Positions 55,592-64,000 of a stretch of 64,000 bases of DNA are shown here, in pieces. The notes under the pieces were generated by a model, which saw nothing but the letters and a program-made list of their open reading frames with translations, made no database searches and was not told where the DNA came from. The stretch is from contig NZ_SJPW01000007.1 in assembly GCF_007860125.1 (NCBI RefSeq), positions 538,526-602,525 of the forward strand, written 5' to 3'. Position numbers and translations under genes: made by a program. Position 1 is the first letter of the stretch. The number at the start of each line of letters is the position of its first letter. This stretch comes from Rubripirellula tenax. GTDB taxonomy: Bacteria; Planctomycetota; Planctomycetia; Pirellulales; Pirellulaceae.

Positions 55592-56839
55592 ATGCTTTCA
55601 CATACCAACCCAGCGCCCGTCGATTCGGCCTCTCTGGCACCCGCCGGCTTGAGCCCCGTCACGGTCAACCCAGTCATCGTGATCCCGGCGACCAAGCCAC
55701 CAGGGCTTACGCCGTCGATCGATCTGAAGGTACTGCATGTCGTCAATGGCGAACACTTTTCCGGCGCCGAACGCGTTCAGTCGCACCTAGGACGCTGTTT
55801 ACCGAAATTCGGCATCGGTGCAGGTTTTGCATGCGTCAAGCCAGGCAAATTCGCGGCGATGTTAAAAGAACCGGGTTCCGATTGGGGCGACGGTCACGAC
55901 GCATCGATGACGAACCGTTTCGATCTGCGCGCCGCAGCTCGAGTTCGCGAACTGGTCATTGCACACGGCTATGAACTGTTGCACGCGCACACGCCACGCA
56001 CCGCCATGATCACATCCATTGCCGCCCGCATGACGGGGCTACCTTGGATCTACCACGTCCATTCGCCAGCGTCGCGAGACTCATCCAACGCGATGGCAAA
56101 CCGAGTCAACGCTTGGATTGAGCGACAAGCCCTACGAAGCTGTTCCCATTTGATTACGGTTTCCGAAAGCTTGCGAATGGACTGTATTCGCAAGGGTGTC
56201 GCCGAAGAAAAAGTAACGGTCGTTCACAACGGCGTACCGGCCGTTCGTCCGCCAAGAACGGTGTTCCCCACAGTCGGTGGCCGATGGACGATCGGCATGA
56301 TCGCGTTGATGCGTCCTCGTAAGGGACTGGAAGTCGCGATCGATGCGTTGGCAAAGCTGAAAGAACGCGGCCACGACGTGACACTGCGGGTGATCGGTCC
56401 GTTTGAAACAACCGTTTACGAAGCCGGCATTCAGTCGCAAATCGATGCACTGGAGATCCAAGACCGCATCGAGCGATTCGGATTCACCAAAGACGTCCCC
56501 GCCGCGCTCGCGGAATTGGACGCGATGGTGTTGCCCAGCCTGTTTGGTGAAGGGTTGCCCATGGTCGTATTGGAAGCCATGGCGGCGGCGGTGCCCGTGA
56601 TTGCGACTCGCGTCGAAGGTACGCCCGAGGCGGTCACGCACGGTGTCGAAGGCTTACTCGCCGAACCACAAGACCCCGAAAGCCTGGCCGACGCTATCGA
56701 AGAACTCGTCACCGGGCGACAGGACTGGCACAGGATGTCCGAATCGGCATTTCAAACCCATGCCCAAAAATTCTCGGATCTGGCAATGGCATCCGGTGCG
56801 GCAGAGGTTTATCGGCGATTGCTCAACCATATTCTGTAA
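55592..56839 (+). CDS. GT4 glycosyltransferase outside the main EPS run
   Basis: 415 residues from ATG 55592; a GTG frame opens at 55517. A Pro/Ala/Ser-rich N-terminus of about 45 residues precedes the GT-B core: LKVLHVVNGEHFSGAERVQS, LLHAHTPRTAMITSIAARMT, PWIYHVHSPASRD, and VTVVHNGVPAV. The second half has IGMIALMRPRKGLEVAIDAL and LPSLFGEGLPMVVLEAMAAA, with a full E-x7-E motif. It diverges from leuB and lies 7 kb from the EPS locus. It may add a sugar to surface glycans; acceptor unknown. Confidence 0.88.
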   Translation: MLSHTNPAPVDSASLAPAGLSPVTVNPVIVIPATKPPGLTPSIDLKVLHVVNGEHFSGAERVQSHLGRCLPKFGIGAGFACVKPGKFAAMLKEPGSDWGDGHDASMTNRFDLRAAARVRELVIAHGYELLHAHTPRTAMITSIAARMTGLPWIYHVHSPASRDSSNAMANRVNAWIERQALRSCSHLITVSESLRMDCIRKGVAEEKVTVVHNGVPAVRPPRTVFPTVGGRWTIGMIALMRPRKGLEVAIDALAKLKERGHDVTLRVIGPFETTVYEAGIQSQIDALEIQDRIERFGFTKDVPAALAELDAMVLPSLFGEGLPMVVLEAMAAAVPVIATRVEGTPEAVTHGVEGLLAEPQDPESLADAIEELVTGRQDWHRMSESAFQTHAQKFSDLAMASGAAEVYRRLLNHIL

Positions 56840-56948
56840 TCCGAATTCTCTTGCCAACGCTGGCAACGCGAAAACGCGAAGGGTGTACAATGAGCGGTGA
56901 TTTGCCGCTGCACTTGGCATCCTTCCTTCTTCGCGAGAATCCCCTCCC

Positions 56949-57902
56949 ATGCGTGCTCGTTCTCTTTTGGCGTTGTGCTTCGGCATCGTTGCGACCGTTT
57001 CGGCATGTTGTCCCGTGGTCCACTCCGTCGAACCCAAGCACGTATTGATGATGGCCGGGGCGCCTTCGCACGGATACGGCGCCCACGAACACTTTGCGGG
57101 ACTGAAGGTTCTGCAAGAATCGATCGAGGCCAGTTCTGAAGACGTCGAAGTAACGGTCGTTCGCGGTTGGCCCAAGGATGAAGCGTTGGTTGCGAAAGCC
57201 GATGCCATCGTCATTTACTGCGACGGGGGCAAACGCCACTTGGCGATCCCGCACCTTGAAAAATTGCGAGACAAGATGAACGACGGATGCGGGCTGGTGT
57301 GCCTACACTACGCCGTCGAGATGGAGAAAGGCCCATCAGGCGACGCGCTGGTCGCATTGCTCGGCGGGCACTTTGAAATCAACTACAGCGTGAATCCACA
57401 CTGGATCGGCGATTTCAAATCAATGCCCGAACACGCTGTGACACGCGGCGTTAAACCGTTCGCAACCAATGACGAATGGTACTTTCACCTAAGGTTCAGC
57501 GATCAAGGCAAAGTCACACCGATCTTAGCCGCGGTCGCCCCCGAAGACACGATGCGGCGTCCCGACGGCGAACACAGCGGCAACCCGTCGGTTCGCAAAA
57601 GTGTCGCGGCAGGCGAATTGCAGACCGTTGCGTGGACGTACGAGCGCCCCGAGGGCGGCCGAGCCTTCGGATTCACCGGCGGCCACTACCATTGGAATTG
57701 GGGACACGATGACGTCCGCCGCTTGGTCGTCAACGCGATCCGTTGGGCCGCAACTGACGAAGTGGGCGATTCCGGTTCGTCGATGGGAGAATCCGTTACC
57801 GTGGGCGAACTTCTTGAGAACCAAGACTACGATCCACCAAAGAACTTCGACGCCGAAAAGATCAAGAGTGAATTCAAATTGGATCTGGTCACCGCGCCGT
57901 AG
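56949..57902 (+). CDS. Exported ThuA-like domain protein
   Basis: 317 residues with a signal peptide (about 1-27, LLALCFGIVATVSACCPVVHSV). The ThuA/trehalose-utilisation-like fold (glutamine-amidotransferase-like) shows KHVLMMAGAPSHGYGAHEHF, DAIVIYCDGGKRHLAIP, GLVCLHYAVEMEKGP and the terminal RAFGFTGGHYHWNWGHDDVR. Planctomycetes carry many copies; the substrate is unknown, probably a sugar or sugar derivative. Single gene after the GT4 gene and convergent with the NtrC-type regulator. Confidence 0.9.
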   Translation: MRARSLLALCFGIVATVSACCPVVHSVEPKHVLMMAGAPSHGYGAHEHFAGLKVLQESIEASSEDVEVTVVRGWPKDEALVAKADAIVIYCDGGKRHLAIPHLEKLRDKMNDGCGLVCLHYAVEMEKGPSGDALVALLGGHFEINYSVNPHWIGDFKSMPEHAVTRGVKPFATNDEWYFHLRFSDQGKVTPILAAVAPEDTMRRPDGEHSGNPSVRKSVAAGELQTVAWTYERPEGGRAFGFTGGHYHWNWGHDDVRRLVVNAIRWAATDEVGDSGSSMGESVTVGELLENQDYDPPKNFDAEKIKSEFKLDLVTAP

Positions 57903-57938
57903 TGACTCACAAAGACATGCGCCAGCGAAATGAGCGTT

Positions 57939-57976
57939 GCAGTTCCAACTGCGTCGACTAGGCATTTCAGCCTAAC
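57939..57976. repeat. Palindromic intergenic element after the ThuA gene
   Basis: GCAGTT-CC-AACTGC (57939-57952) and TAGGC-ATTTCA-GCCTA (57959-57974) form two neighbouring hairpins between convergent genes. The second resembles the element at 48637-48656 (AGG-N-ATTTC-N-GCCT-N-AC). Confidence 0.6.
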
Positions 57977-57990
57977 AACCGAAACGCTTT

Positions 57991-59424
57991 TCATAGAACG
58001 TCAAACAATTCAAGCCGCGACCGCAGTGTTGTTCGCGTGATGCCAAGTCGCTTCGCGGCTTGCGTCAAGTTGCCATCGGTGTGCTTGAGCACTTCGGCAA
58101 AGATTTCCTTTTCGGCGACACTGATCAACTCTCGGTGGATGTCGTCGCTGCCCGCAGCCAATCGCTCGCGCGTCATCGCGGCGAAGTCGAACCCAGTCTT
58201 TGCCGAACTCGCCTGACTCTGGGACTCCGCCCGTTTCGTAGTCGACTGTTTTTCACGAATCGAATCCGGCAAGTACGCGGGCACAATCACTGGCCCAGTC
58301 GCTTCCAACAACGCATGTTTGACCGCACTTTGCAATTCACGAACGTTACCGGGCCACGCATAGGCGTTGATGATATCGATCGCCTCGGCTGCAAACCCGG
58401 TTACCTGCTTATCAAGTTCTTTCGCGAACCGTCTTAGGAAGTAGTTCGCAAGCAACGCGATGTCCTCACCACGTTCTCTTAGCGGCGGCAATTTGATCTT
58501 GTAGACATTCAACCGATAGAACAAGTCGCTGCGGAACTCTTTGTCCTCGATCGCTTGTTCCAAGTTGCGATTGGTCGCGGCAATGATCCTCGCATGGGTG
58601 CGAATGGTTCCGGTGCCGCCGACTCGCTCGAACGTTTGATCCTGCAAGACTCGAAGAATCTTCGTTTGCATCAGCGGCGTCATGTCACCGATTTCGTCAA
58701 GAAACAATGTGCCGTCGTTACACAATTCAAACTTGCCGACCTTCTTGCGTTCGGCACCCGTGAACGCGCCTTTTTCGTGACCGAACAATTCACTTTCGAG
58801 CAAATTTTCCGGAATCGCGGCACAGTTGATCGCAAGAAAACGCCCCGCTGATCGCTGGCTGTATTGATAGATTGCTCGAGCAATGACTTCTTTGCCGGTG
58901 CCGCTTTCGCCAAGAATCAGCGCCGTCACATTCTGGCGGGCAACGCGACCGATCGAGCGATACACTTCCTGCATCGCCGGACAATTTCCAATCAACAGAT
59001 CGTTGTCGCCGTCGAACGAGACTTCATCCTGCGAATCGTCGGGCACGATGGCGCGAATGCGCGTCATGCGACTTGTTTCGGCCGCATCTTCGATCAACGG
59101 GATCAGCGTATCGGGGTCCAACGGCTTGAGAACGTATTCAAACGCGCCGCGTTGCATGGCTTCGATAGCGGTTTGTGCCGTCCCACGTCCGGTCATCAAA
59201 ATGATGGGCACCTTGGCGTCGATGCGGTGCAGTTTTTCAAACGCTTCCATCCCCGACATGTCCGGAAGTCGAATGTCGCACAGCACAACGTCGGGCAAAG
59301 ATTTTAAAAAAGCATCGATGCCTTGCCCAGCCGTCACGCAAGTCGTGACTTCGTCGTCCGGAAACGCCATTTCGATGGCATCCAGGATCAAAGGTTCGTC
59401 GTCGATGACTAAGATGCGGGTCAT
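57991..59424 (-). CDS. Sigma-54-dependent response regulator (NtrC family)
   Basis: 477 residues. Receiver domain 1-115 with phospho-acceptor Asp50 (VVLCDIRLPDMSG) and LMTGRGT. AAA+ domain (about 145-380) with Walker A GESGTGKEV, the sigma-54 contact motif GAFTGA in FGHEKGAFTGAERKK, and Walker B LFLDEIGDM. The C-terminal Fis-type helix-turn-helix is GNLTQAAKRLGITRTTLRSR. Complete and likely active. It lies 71 bases after the hybrid histidine kinase on the same strand and is probably its partner or shares the pathway. In several exosortase/EPS systems an NtrC-type regulator controls the locus; here that is inference. Confidence 0.95.
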   Translation of the reverse strand: MTRILVIDDEPLILDAIEMAFPDDEVTTCVTAGQGIDAFLKSLPDVVLCDIRLPDMSGMEAFEKLHRIDAKVPIILMTGRGTAQTAIEAMQRGAFEYVLKPLDPDTLIPLIEDAAETSRMTRIRAIVPDDSQDEVSFDGDNDLLIGNCPAMQEVYRSIGRVARQNVTALILGESGTGKEVIARAIYQYSQRSAGRFLAINCAAIPENLLESELFGHEKGAFTGAERKKVGKFELCNDGTLFLDEIGDMTPLMQTKILRVLQDQTFERVGGTGTIRTHARIIAATNRNLEQAIEDKEFRSDLFYRLNVYKIKLPPLRERGEDIALLANYFLRRFAKELDKQVTGFAAEAIDIINAYAWPGNVRELQSAVKHALLEATGPVIVPAYLPDSIREKQSTTKRAESQSQASSAKTGFDFAAMTRERLAAGSDDIHRELISVAEKEIFAEVLKHTDGNLTQAAKRLGITRTTLRSRLELFDVL

Positions 59425-59495
59425 TTATCGAGCTCTTTCGTAGCCGGACTATCGGGAGTTGGAAGACGCGAGCGTCCGGTTCTTACCGACTTCCG

Positions 59496-62156
59496 CTACG
59501 GCTTGGATGGTTGGTGAAGGACGCTCTGAACCAGTCTCAGCAACTGCTCATCGTTGTAAGGCTTCGCGAGGAATCCATTGAAGTCATCCATCTTGCCACC
59601 TTCTTGGGCCGGACGACGCAAACCACTGCTAGCGATGATCTGAGCCGATGCGTTCAAGCGGCGAATCGCATCTTTGGTCTCGATTCCGTCCATTCCTGGC
59701 ATCATCATATCAAGCAACACCAGATCAATCTTGCCACCGTGACTTGTATAAATCGCGATCCCTTCGGTGCCGCTTCCGGCGACAAGAACCTGATACTGAT
59801 TCGCCTCGAGCGTCTCTTTCGCGGTTTCCAAAATCAAGCGTTCATCGTCAACGATCAGGATCGTTTCGCCGTCCCCTGCTTTGACGGTATCATCCCGTTC
59901 CGAATCAGCGATCTCGGTCGATTGTTTCGACGACGGCAGATAGATCGAAAACTTCGTTCCAGCGCCCAATTCGCTGAAAACCTGAATGTCACCGCCACAC
60001 GAACGAATGATTCCGAGCGTCGTTGCCAAGCCCAAACCCGTCCCCTTGCCTTGAGCCTTGGTCGTAAAGAACGGGTCAAAAATACGTTCGATGATTTCCT
60101 TGGGGATGCCATGACCGCTGTCGGCGACTGTCAACAAGACATGTGGACCGGCGGTCAATCCAATGGTCCGGTTGGCGTGGGATTCATCCACGTCAAAGTT
60201 CTCGGCTTCAATTTCCAAACGACCACCATCGGGCATCGCATCGCGAGCATTGACGGCAAGGTTCATGATGACTTGGGAAAGTTCAGTGCTGTCACCGTCG
60301 ATGTTTCGCAAGTTTGCCGGAACTTTGACATGCACGTCGATCGTTTGTTGCAGCGTGTGACAGAGAATTTCTTGAAGCTCGCTCAGGACTTCGCCGATAT
60401 CTACGCGACTTCGCACTCCATCGCTGCCGCCCGCAAAAGCAAGCAGCTTTTTGATCATGCGTCCGCCACGGTCGGCGCTGGTGATGATGTTGTCCACCAA
60501 CCGCTCGGGCGACTTGCTGCCGCGTCGCAGCAACTTCGCACTCATCACGATCGGCGTCAGCACATTGTTAAGGTCGTGAGCGATTCCGCCGGTCAACGTT
60601 CCGATACTTTCGAGTCGCTGATTGCGACGCTCGTTTGCTTCTTCACGAATTCGATCGGTAATGTCGATCAAGAACAACAACTTCCCGACAGGAACGCCCT
60701 CGTCGTCGCGAATCAGCGATCGGCGTTGTTCCAGCACGTACTCGCGACCCTGTGGAGAAACCCACGATCGCTGGGACGTCGATCGTCCCGTTTGCATCAT
60801 GGTCTCGCTATCCTGCTGCCAGACTTCGTCTTCGGCGGATAACAATTCAGCGGCACGCAAGCCGATCATCTCGGACTCGGTATGACCAAAAAGTTTTTCC
60901 GCAGAGTCGTTACACGATCGAACACGCCCATCGAGTTCGCAAACCAAGACTGCGTCTTCGATCTGTTCTAAGATCGCGGCATACTCCCGGCGTTTCGCCT
61001 GACTGTCTTTCAAGTCACTGATGTCGCGGAACTTGACCGTCACCAAGTCGTCCGTTGCGGTCTTGGTGCGTACCGAATTTCCCGATACCGCGAACTCAGT
61101 CCCATCGGATCGAACCATCACATGATTGTTGAATTCGAACATTTGCTCGCTGGACGACTGAAAGTCATCGGCAAACGTTCGAACCCCATCGTGTCGATTG
61201 CTGGGAACGAAGTCCAACAACGATCGGCCAACGGTATGTTCGACTTTCACACCCAAAATTCTTGCTGCAGCGGGATTGATCAATCGGATCCGAAAACTCT
61301 GATCTCGAGTGACAATCCCTTCAAATGCCGAATCGATAACAGCCGCCAATTCGGACTGTTCGGCCAATAGCGCTACTTCGGCAGCGTCGCGTTTCTTGCG
61401 GTCATGCCGAGCGGCCAGCCCAGCCGCCACGATCAAACTGAGTGCCAGCACGTGCCCAGCGGTGATGGTGGTTTGCGATAGGTTCGACAGGTAGTTCGCG
61501 TGCGTTTGAGTCGCCTTGAGAACCTTGGTTTGATTGGCCACGATCGTTTCGGCAACCGATCGAGCTCCATCCATAGCTATCCTGCCTCGCCCCGATTTCA
61601 CCAAATCAAGCACTTCATCGGTAACCCGCAACGACGGCTCGCGGCGACGCATTTCGATCGTTTCCTGCAAGTGAGCGTGCTGCTTTTCAAATGAAGCACG
61701 CAATCGCTTGACGTTTTCGATCAATTCGCCGTTTCCATCCGCCAGAACGTTCAGTTCGCTGAACCGCGCCTCGGCCTTCGCGACACCGTCGTGGTAGGGA
61801 ATCAAAAATTCGACGTCGCCGGTCAGCAGGAATCCTCGCTGGCCCGTCTCGGCGTCTGTCATGGCCGACAACAACTGGCTTGTGGCTTCGCGAATTGCGA
61901 AGGATTGCGCCACCTTGTCTTCGCTTTCGCGGATCGAAAGCGTATTGACGTAGGTGATGATTCCAAAGACTGCAACCGCCACAAAGGCAACAACGATGAC
62001 GCTAGGAAGCCAATAGGTGCGGCTCGGATTTCTCATGTCTGGATGGCGGATTTCGCCATCATTGTTTTGTGATTGGAATGGAAACGGGTCAGGTCGATGC
62101 CCGTGGTCCGTCGATTTTTTTAACCGCGACGCGTAAGCGGCCGGGTCTGTTCGCAT
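59496..62156 (-). CDS. CHASE3 hybrid sensor histidine kinase with PAS and receiver domains
   Basis: 886 residues from ATG 62156, which has a GAGG site; ATG 62036 is a shorter alternative. Domains in order: TM1 (about 50-70), CHASE3 sensor (SQLLSAMTDAETGQRGFLLTG), TM2 (about 232-250), two PAS domains, a dimerisation helix with the phospho-His in LTGGIAHDLNNVLTPI, an ATPase domain (MNLAVNARDAMPDGG, ADSGHGIP, KGTGLGLATTLGI), and a C-terminal receiver (LILIVDDE-like ILIVDDERLILETAK, LLDMMMPGMDG, LAKPYNDEQL). It senses an unknown periplasmic signal and forms a phosphorelay. It is transcribed ahead of the NtrC-type regulator. Confidence 0.93.
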   Translation of the reverse strand: MRTDPAAYASRLKKSTDHGHRPDPFPFQSQNNDGEIRHPDMRNPSRTYWLPSVIVVAFVAVAVFGIITYVNTLSIRESEDKVAQSFAIREATSQLLSAMTDAETGQRGFLLTGDVEFLIPYHDGVAKAEARFSELNVLADGNGELIENVKRLRASFEKQHAHLQETIEMRRREPSLRVTDEVLDLVKSGRGRIAMDGARSVAETIVANQTKVLKATQTHANYLSNLSQTTITAGHVLALSLIVAAGLAARHDRKKRDAAEVALLAEQSELAAVIDSAFEGIVTRDQSFRIRLINPAAARILGVKVEHTVGRSLLDFVPSNRHDGVRTFADDFQSSSEQMFEFNNHVMVRSDGTEFAVSGNSVRTKTATDDLVTVKFRDISDLKDSQAKRREYAAILEQIEDAVLVCELDGRVRSCNDSAEKLFGHTESEMIGLRAAELLSAEDEVWQQDSETMMQTGRSTSQRSWVSPQGREYVLEQRRSLIRDDEGVPVGKLLFLIDITDRIREEANERRNQRLESIGTLTGGIAHDLNNVLTPIVMSAKLLRRGSKSPERLVDNIITSADRGGRMIKKLLAFAGGSDGVRSRVDIGEVLSELQEILCHTLQQTIDVHVKVPANLRNIDGDSTELSQVIMNLAVNARDAMPDGGRLEIEAENFDVDESHANRTIGLTAGPHVLLTVADSGHGIPKEIIERIFDPFFTTKAQGKGTGLGLATTLGIIRSCGGDIQVFSELGAGTKFSIYLPSSKQSTEIADSERDDTVKAGDGETILIVDDERLILETAKETLEANQYQVLVAGSGTEGIAIYTSHGGKIDLVLLDMMMPGMDGIETKDAIRRLNASAQIIASSGLRRPAQEGGKMDDFNGFLAKPYNDEQLLRLVQSVLHQPSKP

Positions 62157-62270
62157 TACCCGATTGCCTCAAGCTGGCTGAATCGTGGTCGGCCGGCGAA
62201 AACGTTCGGTAAGTACTAACAGGAAATGAAATTGTAGTCCTGACCACGGTTCAGTGGTACACGAAGTGCA

Positions 62271-62729
62271 ATGCCCTGCTTGCCAACAATACAAATCACC
62301 AAGCTCCCCGTTTCAGAACACGGTATCCCACTGACGCCTTCACCCATTACAAACGAAATGCTTGATAGCTTGTACCAAGCCAACGAAAACGAATGGACTG
62401 GATGCCATTGGCAGACCGAGTTCGGGCCCCGTCATTTGAATCTGAGCCGGGTTCGGTCGCATCAAGCACGCTGGATGGCCGAGGCGACGTCGGGCGAGGA
62501 ATCCAACGATTGGGAAGAGGCGACTCGGTTCTTAACCCAAGTAGAGACCGATTCACAAACGGCTCGCTGTGCGGCGAAACGAGCAGTAGCGATGGCCAAG
62601 TCAGGCGAATTCTGCACCGCAATGGCGGAGGCTCAGATCGCGGTGGATTTGGAAAAACAGTATCCGAAAACGAGTCATTGGAAAAAACTTTTGGATGCGA
62701 TCGCGGCGATGAAATCGAATAAATTTTGA
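62271..62729 (+). CDS. Small hypothetical helical protein
   Basis: 152 residues from ATG 62271. It contains NEMLDSLYQANENEWTGCHW, RSHQARWMAEATSGEESNDW and KRAVAMAKSGEFCTAMAEAQ, the last resembling one TPR. No signal peptide or known domain. Codon use looks like that of its neighbours, but no family recognised. It diverges from the histidine kinase gene and precedes a porin gene on the same strand. Likely but not certainly real. Confidence 0.5.
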   Translation: MPCLPTIQITKLPVSEHGIPLTPSPITNEMLDSLYQANENEWTGCHWQTEFGPRHLNLSRVRSHQARWMAEATSGEESNDWEEATRFLTQVETDSQTARCAAKRAVAMAKSGEFCTAMAEAQIAVDLEKQYPKTSHWKKLLDAIAAMKSNKF

Positions 62730-62955
62730 TCGCATAGGACAGACTTCGTCCGCCGACCACGGTGACGCGTTGTAAATCGGAGTTGCTATCCGTTGCATTC
62801 CCTTCATTCAATAAGTTGAAACGATTGGGGCAGGGTTATCTAATCAAAGCTGCCGGATGATGTGCTACCGCCGATCGAGTCGACAAAGTCGGAGTGGGAC
62901 TTTGGTTTCAGATCGGACCAGCCACGTGAGACCACCAGGGCATTCGAGAGACGGA

Positions 62956-63915
62956 ATGATGAAACGTTGGCAAGCAGTCAGTCTGGCGTTGGCAGGATGT
63001 GTTCTGGGTAGCAACTACGCGGTTGCTCAGTCCACCGCGGAATCATCCGTAGTGTCAGCCCAACCGATGCACGTGGAACCACTCGAAGACAGCGGTCTGA
63101 TCGATGCCGGCGATCCTGTTCAGGAACTTGTAACGATTGAGCAGTTTAATCGTTTGCAACAACAGCTTGATGATCTGGTGGCCGGACAAGCGATGGCGTC
63201 TACGCCCGCTGTACCTGAAACGAAAAAGTCCTATCCAGACTTCAAAATCACGGGATTTTTTCAGCTCGACACAGCCTACTTTGACCAATCCGATGCAAGT
63301 GTCGCGACGCTTGGCGATATCCAAGATGGCACAGGTTTCCGACGAGCGCGAATCGCAGCCGTTGACAATTTGACCGAACGTGCGTCGTACCAAATGGAGT
63401 TCGATTTCGCTCAGGCGCAGGCTCGGTTTGTCGACGTCTGGGGCCAAATCAAAGATACGCCGGTCGGCAACGTCCGCATCGGACGTTTTCGTCAGCCGTT
63501 CGGCATGTCTGAATTGACCAGCATTCGCGAATTGCCGTTCTTGGAACGTCCAACGGTCTTCGCACTCGCACCATTTCGCCAAACCGGCATCATGCTATTC
63601 GACACCGCCGTCGACGAACAAATGACGTGGGCCGTGTCAGGTTTCCGAACACTTTCCGACAACTTTGGTAACGTCTACGGCGACAACGGCGGCTACGGAA
63701 CGGCGGAACGCATCACGGCCTTGTTGATTGATCGTGGCGACTGCCGAGTGCTGCACGTTGGGCTCGACCACAGCTACTTGAATCCCGGCCGCGACCAAAT
63801 TCAGTACGCAAGCCAAGACGAGATTTTTGTCGGGCAACAACCCAACTTTGGACCGACCGGTCTAAGCGTCTTGGGGTGTCGTCTCGCCAGGGCGCGAGTT
63901 TACGCGGCCAATTGA
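62956..63915 (+). pseudogene. Truncated OprP-like (phosphate-selective O/P) porin
   Basis: 319 residues from ATG 62956, with GAGAG upstream; the frame opens at 62857 without coding character. A signal peptide (about 1-25) and a short coiled coil (EQFNRLQQQLDDLVAG) precede the OprP barrel: DFKITGFFQLDTAYFDQSD, GFRRARIAAVDNLTERASYQ, VRIGRFRQPFGMSELTS, FRQTGIMLF. Family-like sequence ends at GPTGLSVL (63873). The last 14 residues, GCRLARARVYAAN and a stop, do not fit, and about the final third to half of a normal barrel is absent. Neither other frame restores it before the window ends. Likely broken by an insertion or rearrangement. Confidence 0.72.
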
Positions 63916-64000
63916 TGGTTCGTGGTAGCTTTGGGTGCGTAAGGTCGTATCGACGCCTCATTAGCCTTCAAGACCGCGCCATAGGTTGACTCCCACGTTC
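63874..64000. other. Sequence of unknown origin after the porin breakpoint
   Basis: These bases interrupt the porin homology and carry no recognised coding sequence. They might be the end of an inserted element, but the window stops before any transposase or second end could be seen. Confidence 0.3.

Overview
The window looks like chromosomal DNA from a planctomycete, most likely a Rhodopirellula-type member of the Pirellulaceae. Evidence is the trio of a Tat-exported DUF1501 protein, a PPC-domain protein and a DUF1549 cytochrome-like protein, a membrane Ser/Thr kinase with an extracellular module, a ThuA-like protein, and planctomycete exosortases. Base composition is moderately GC-rich and most reading frames are tightly packed. 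No tRNA, rRNA, CRISPR array or intact transposase was recognised.

Layout. 1-5050 (minus): DUF1501 protein, PPC-domain protein and the start of a DUF1549/PSCyt protein, an exported planctomycete gene set. 5914-8175: receptor-like Ser/Thr kinase with a C-terminal DNRLRE/CBM96-like module. 8323-48568: about 40 kb of exopolysaccharide (EPS) genes. These comprise a phosphoglycosyl transferase, many GT4 and other glycosyltransferases, GDP-mannose dehydratase, a Wzx flippase, three Wzy/O-antigen-ligase-like proteins (two with TPR tails), DUF268 and FkbM methyltransferases, a TolC-like outer-membrane protein, two chain-length/BY-kinase proteins, two exosortase-EpsI fusions, and membrane-anchored TPR proteins. 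48696-55335 (minus): housekeeping genes groEL, groES, acpS, trpS, tatD, cdsA and leuB. 55592-57902: a further GT4 gene and a ThuA protein. 57991-62156 (minus): a sigma-54 NtrC-type regulator and a CHASE3 hybrid histidine kinase. 62271-63915: a small hypothetical protein and an OprP-like porin that appears to lose its C-terminal half.

How the genes may work together. The EPS locus contains the parts of a Wzx/Wzy-type pathway: lipid-linked sugar initiation, chain assembly and decoration, flipping, polymerisation, length control by a tyrosine autokinase, and an outer-membrane exit. It is joined to exosortase genes, as known for bacterial exosortase/EPS loci.

The most striking feature is paired active and degenerate paralogs. 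One exosortase-EpsI fusion has the full Cys-Arg-His set. A second, 4.7 kb downstream, aligns with it without gaps across the catalytic core but has lost Cys and His (Asn and Ala instead), keeping only Arg. Likewise one chain-length protein carries an intact BY-kinase and another carries a kinase-like domain with no recognisable P-loop. Each exosortase is followed by a membrane-anchored TPR-like protein, giving two modules around the intact BY-kinase. This arrangement is the best candidate here for an undescribed regulated sorting/EPS machine; its function is inferred, not shown.
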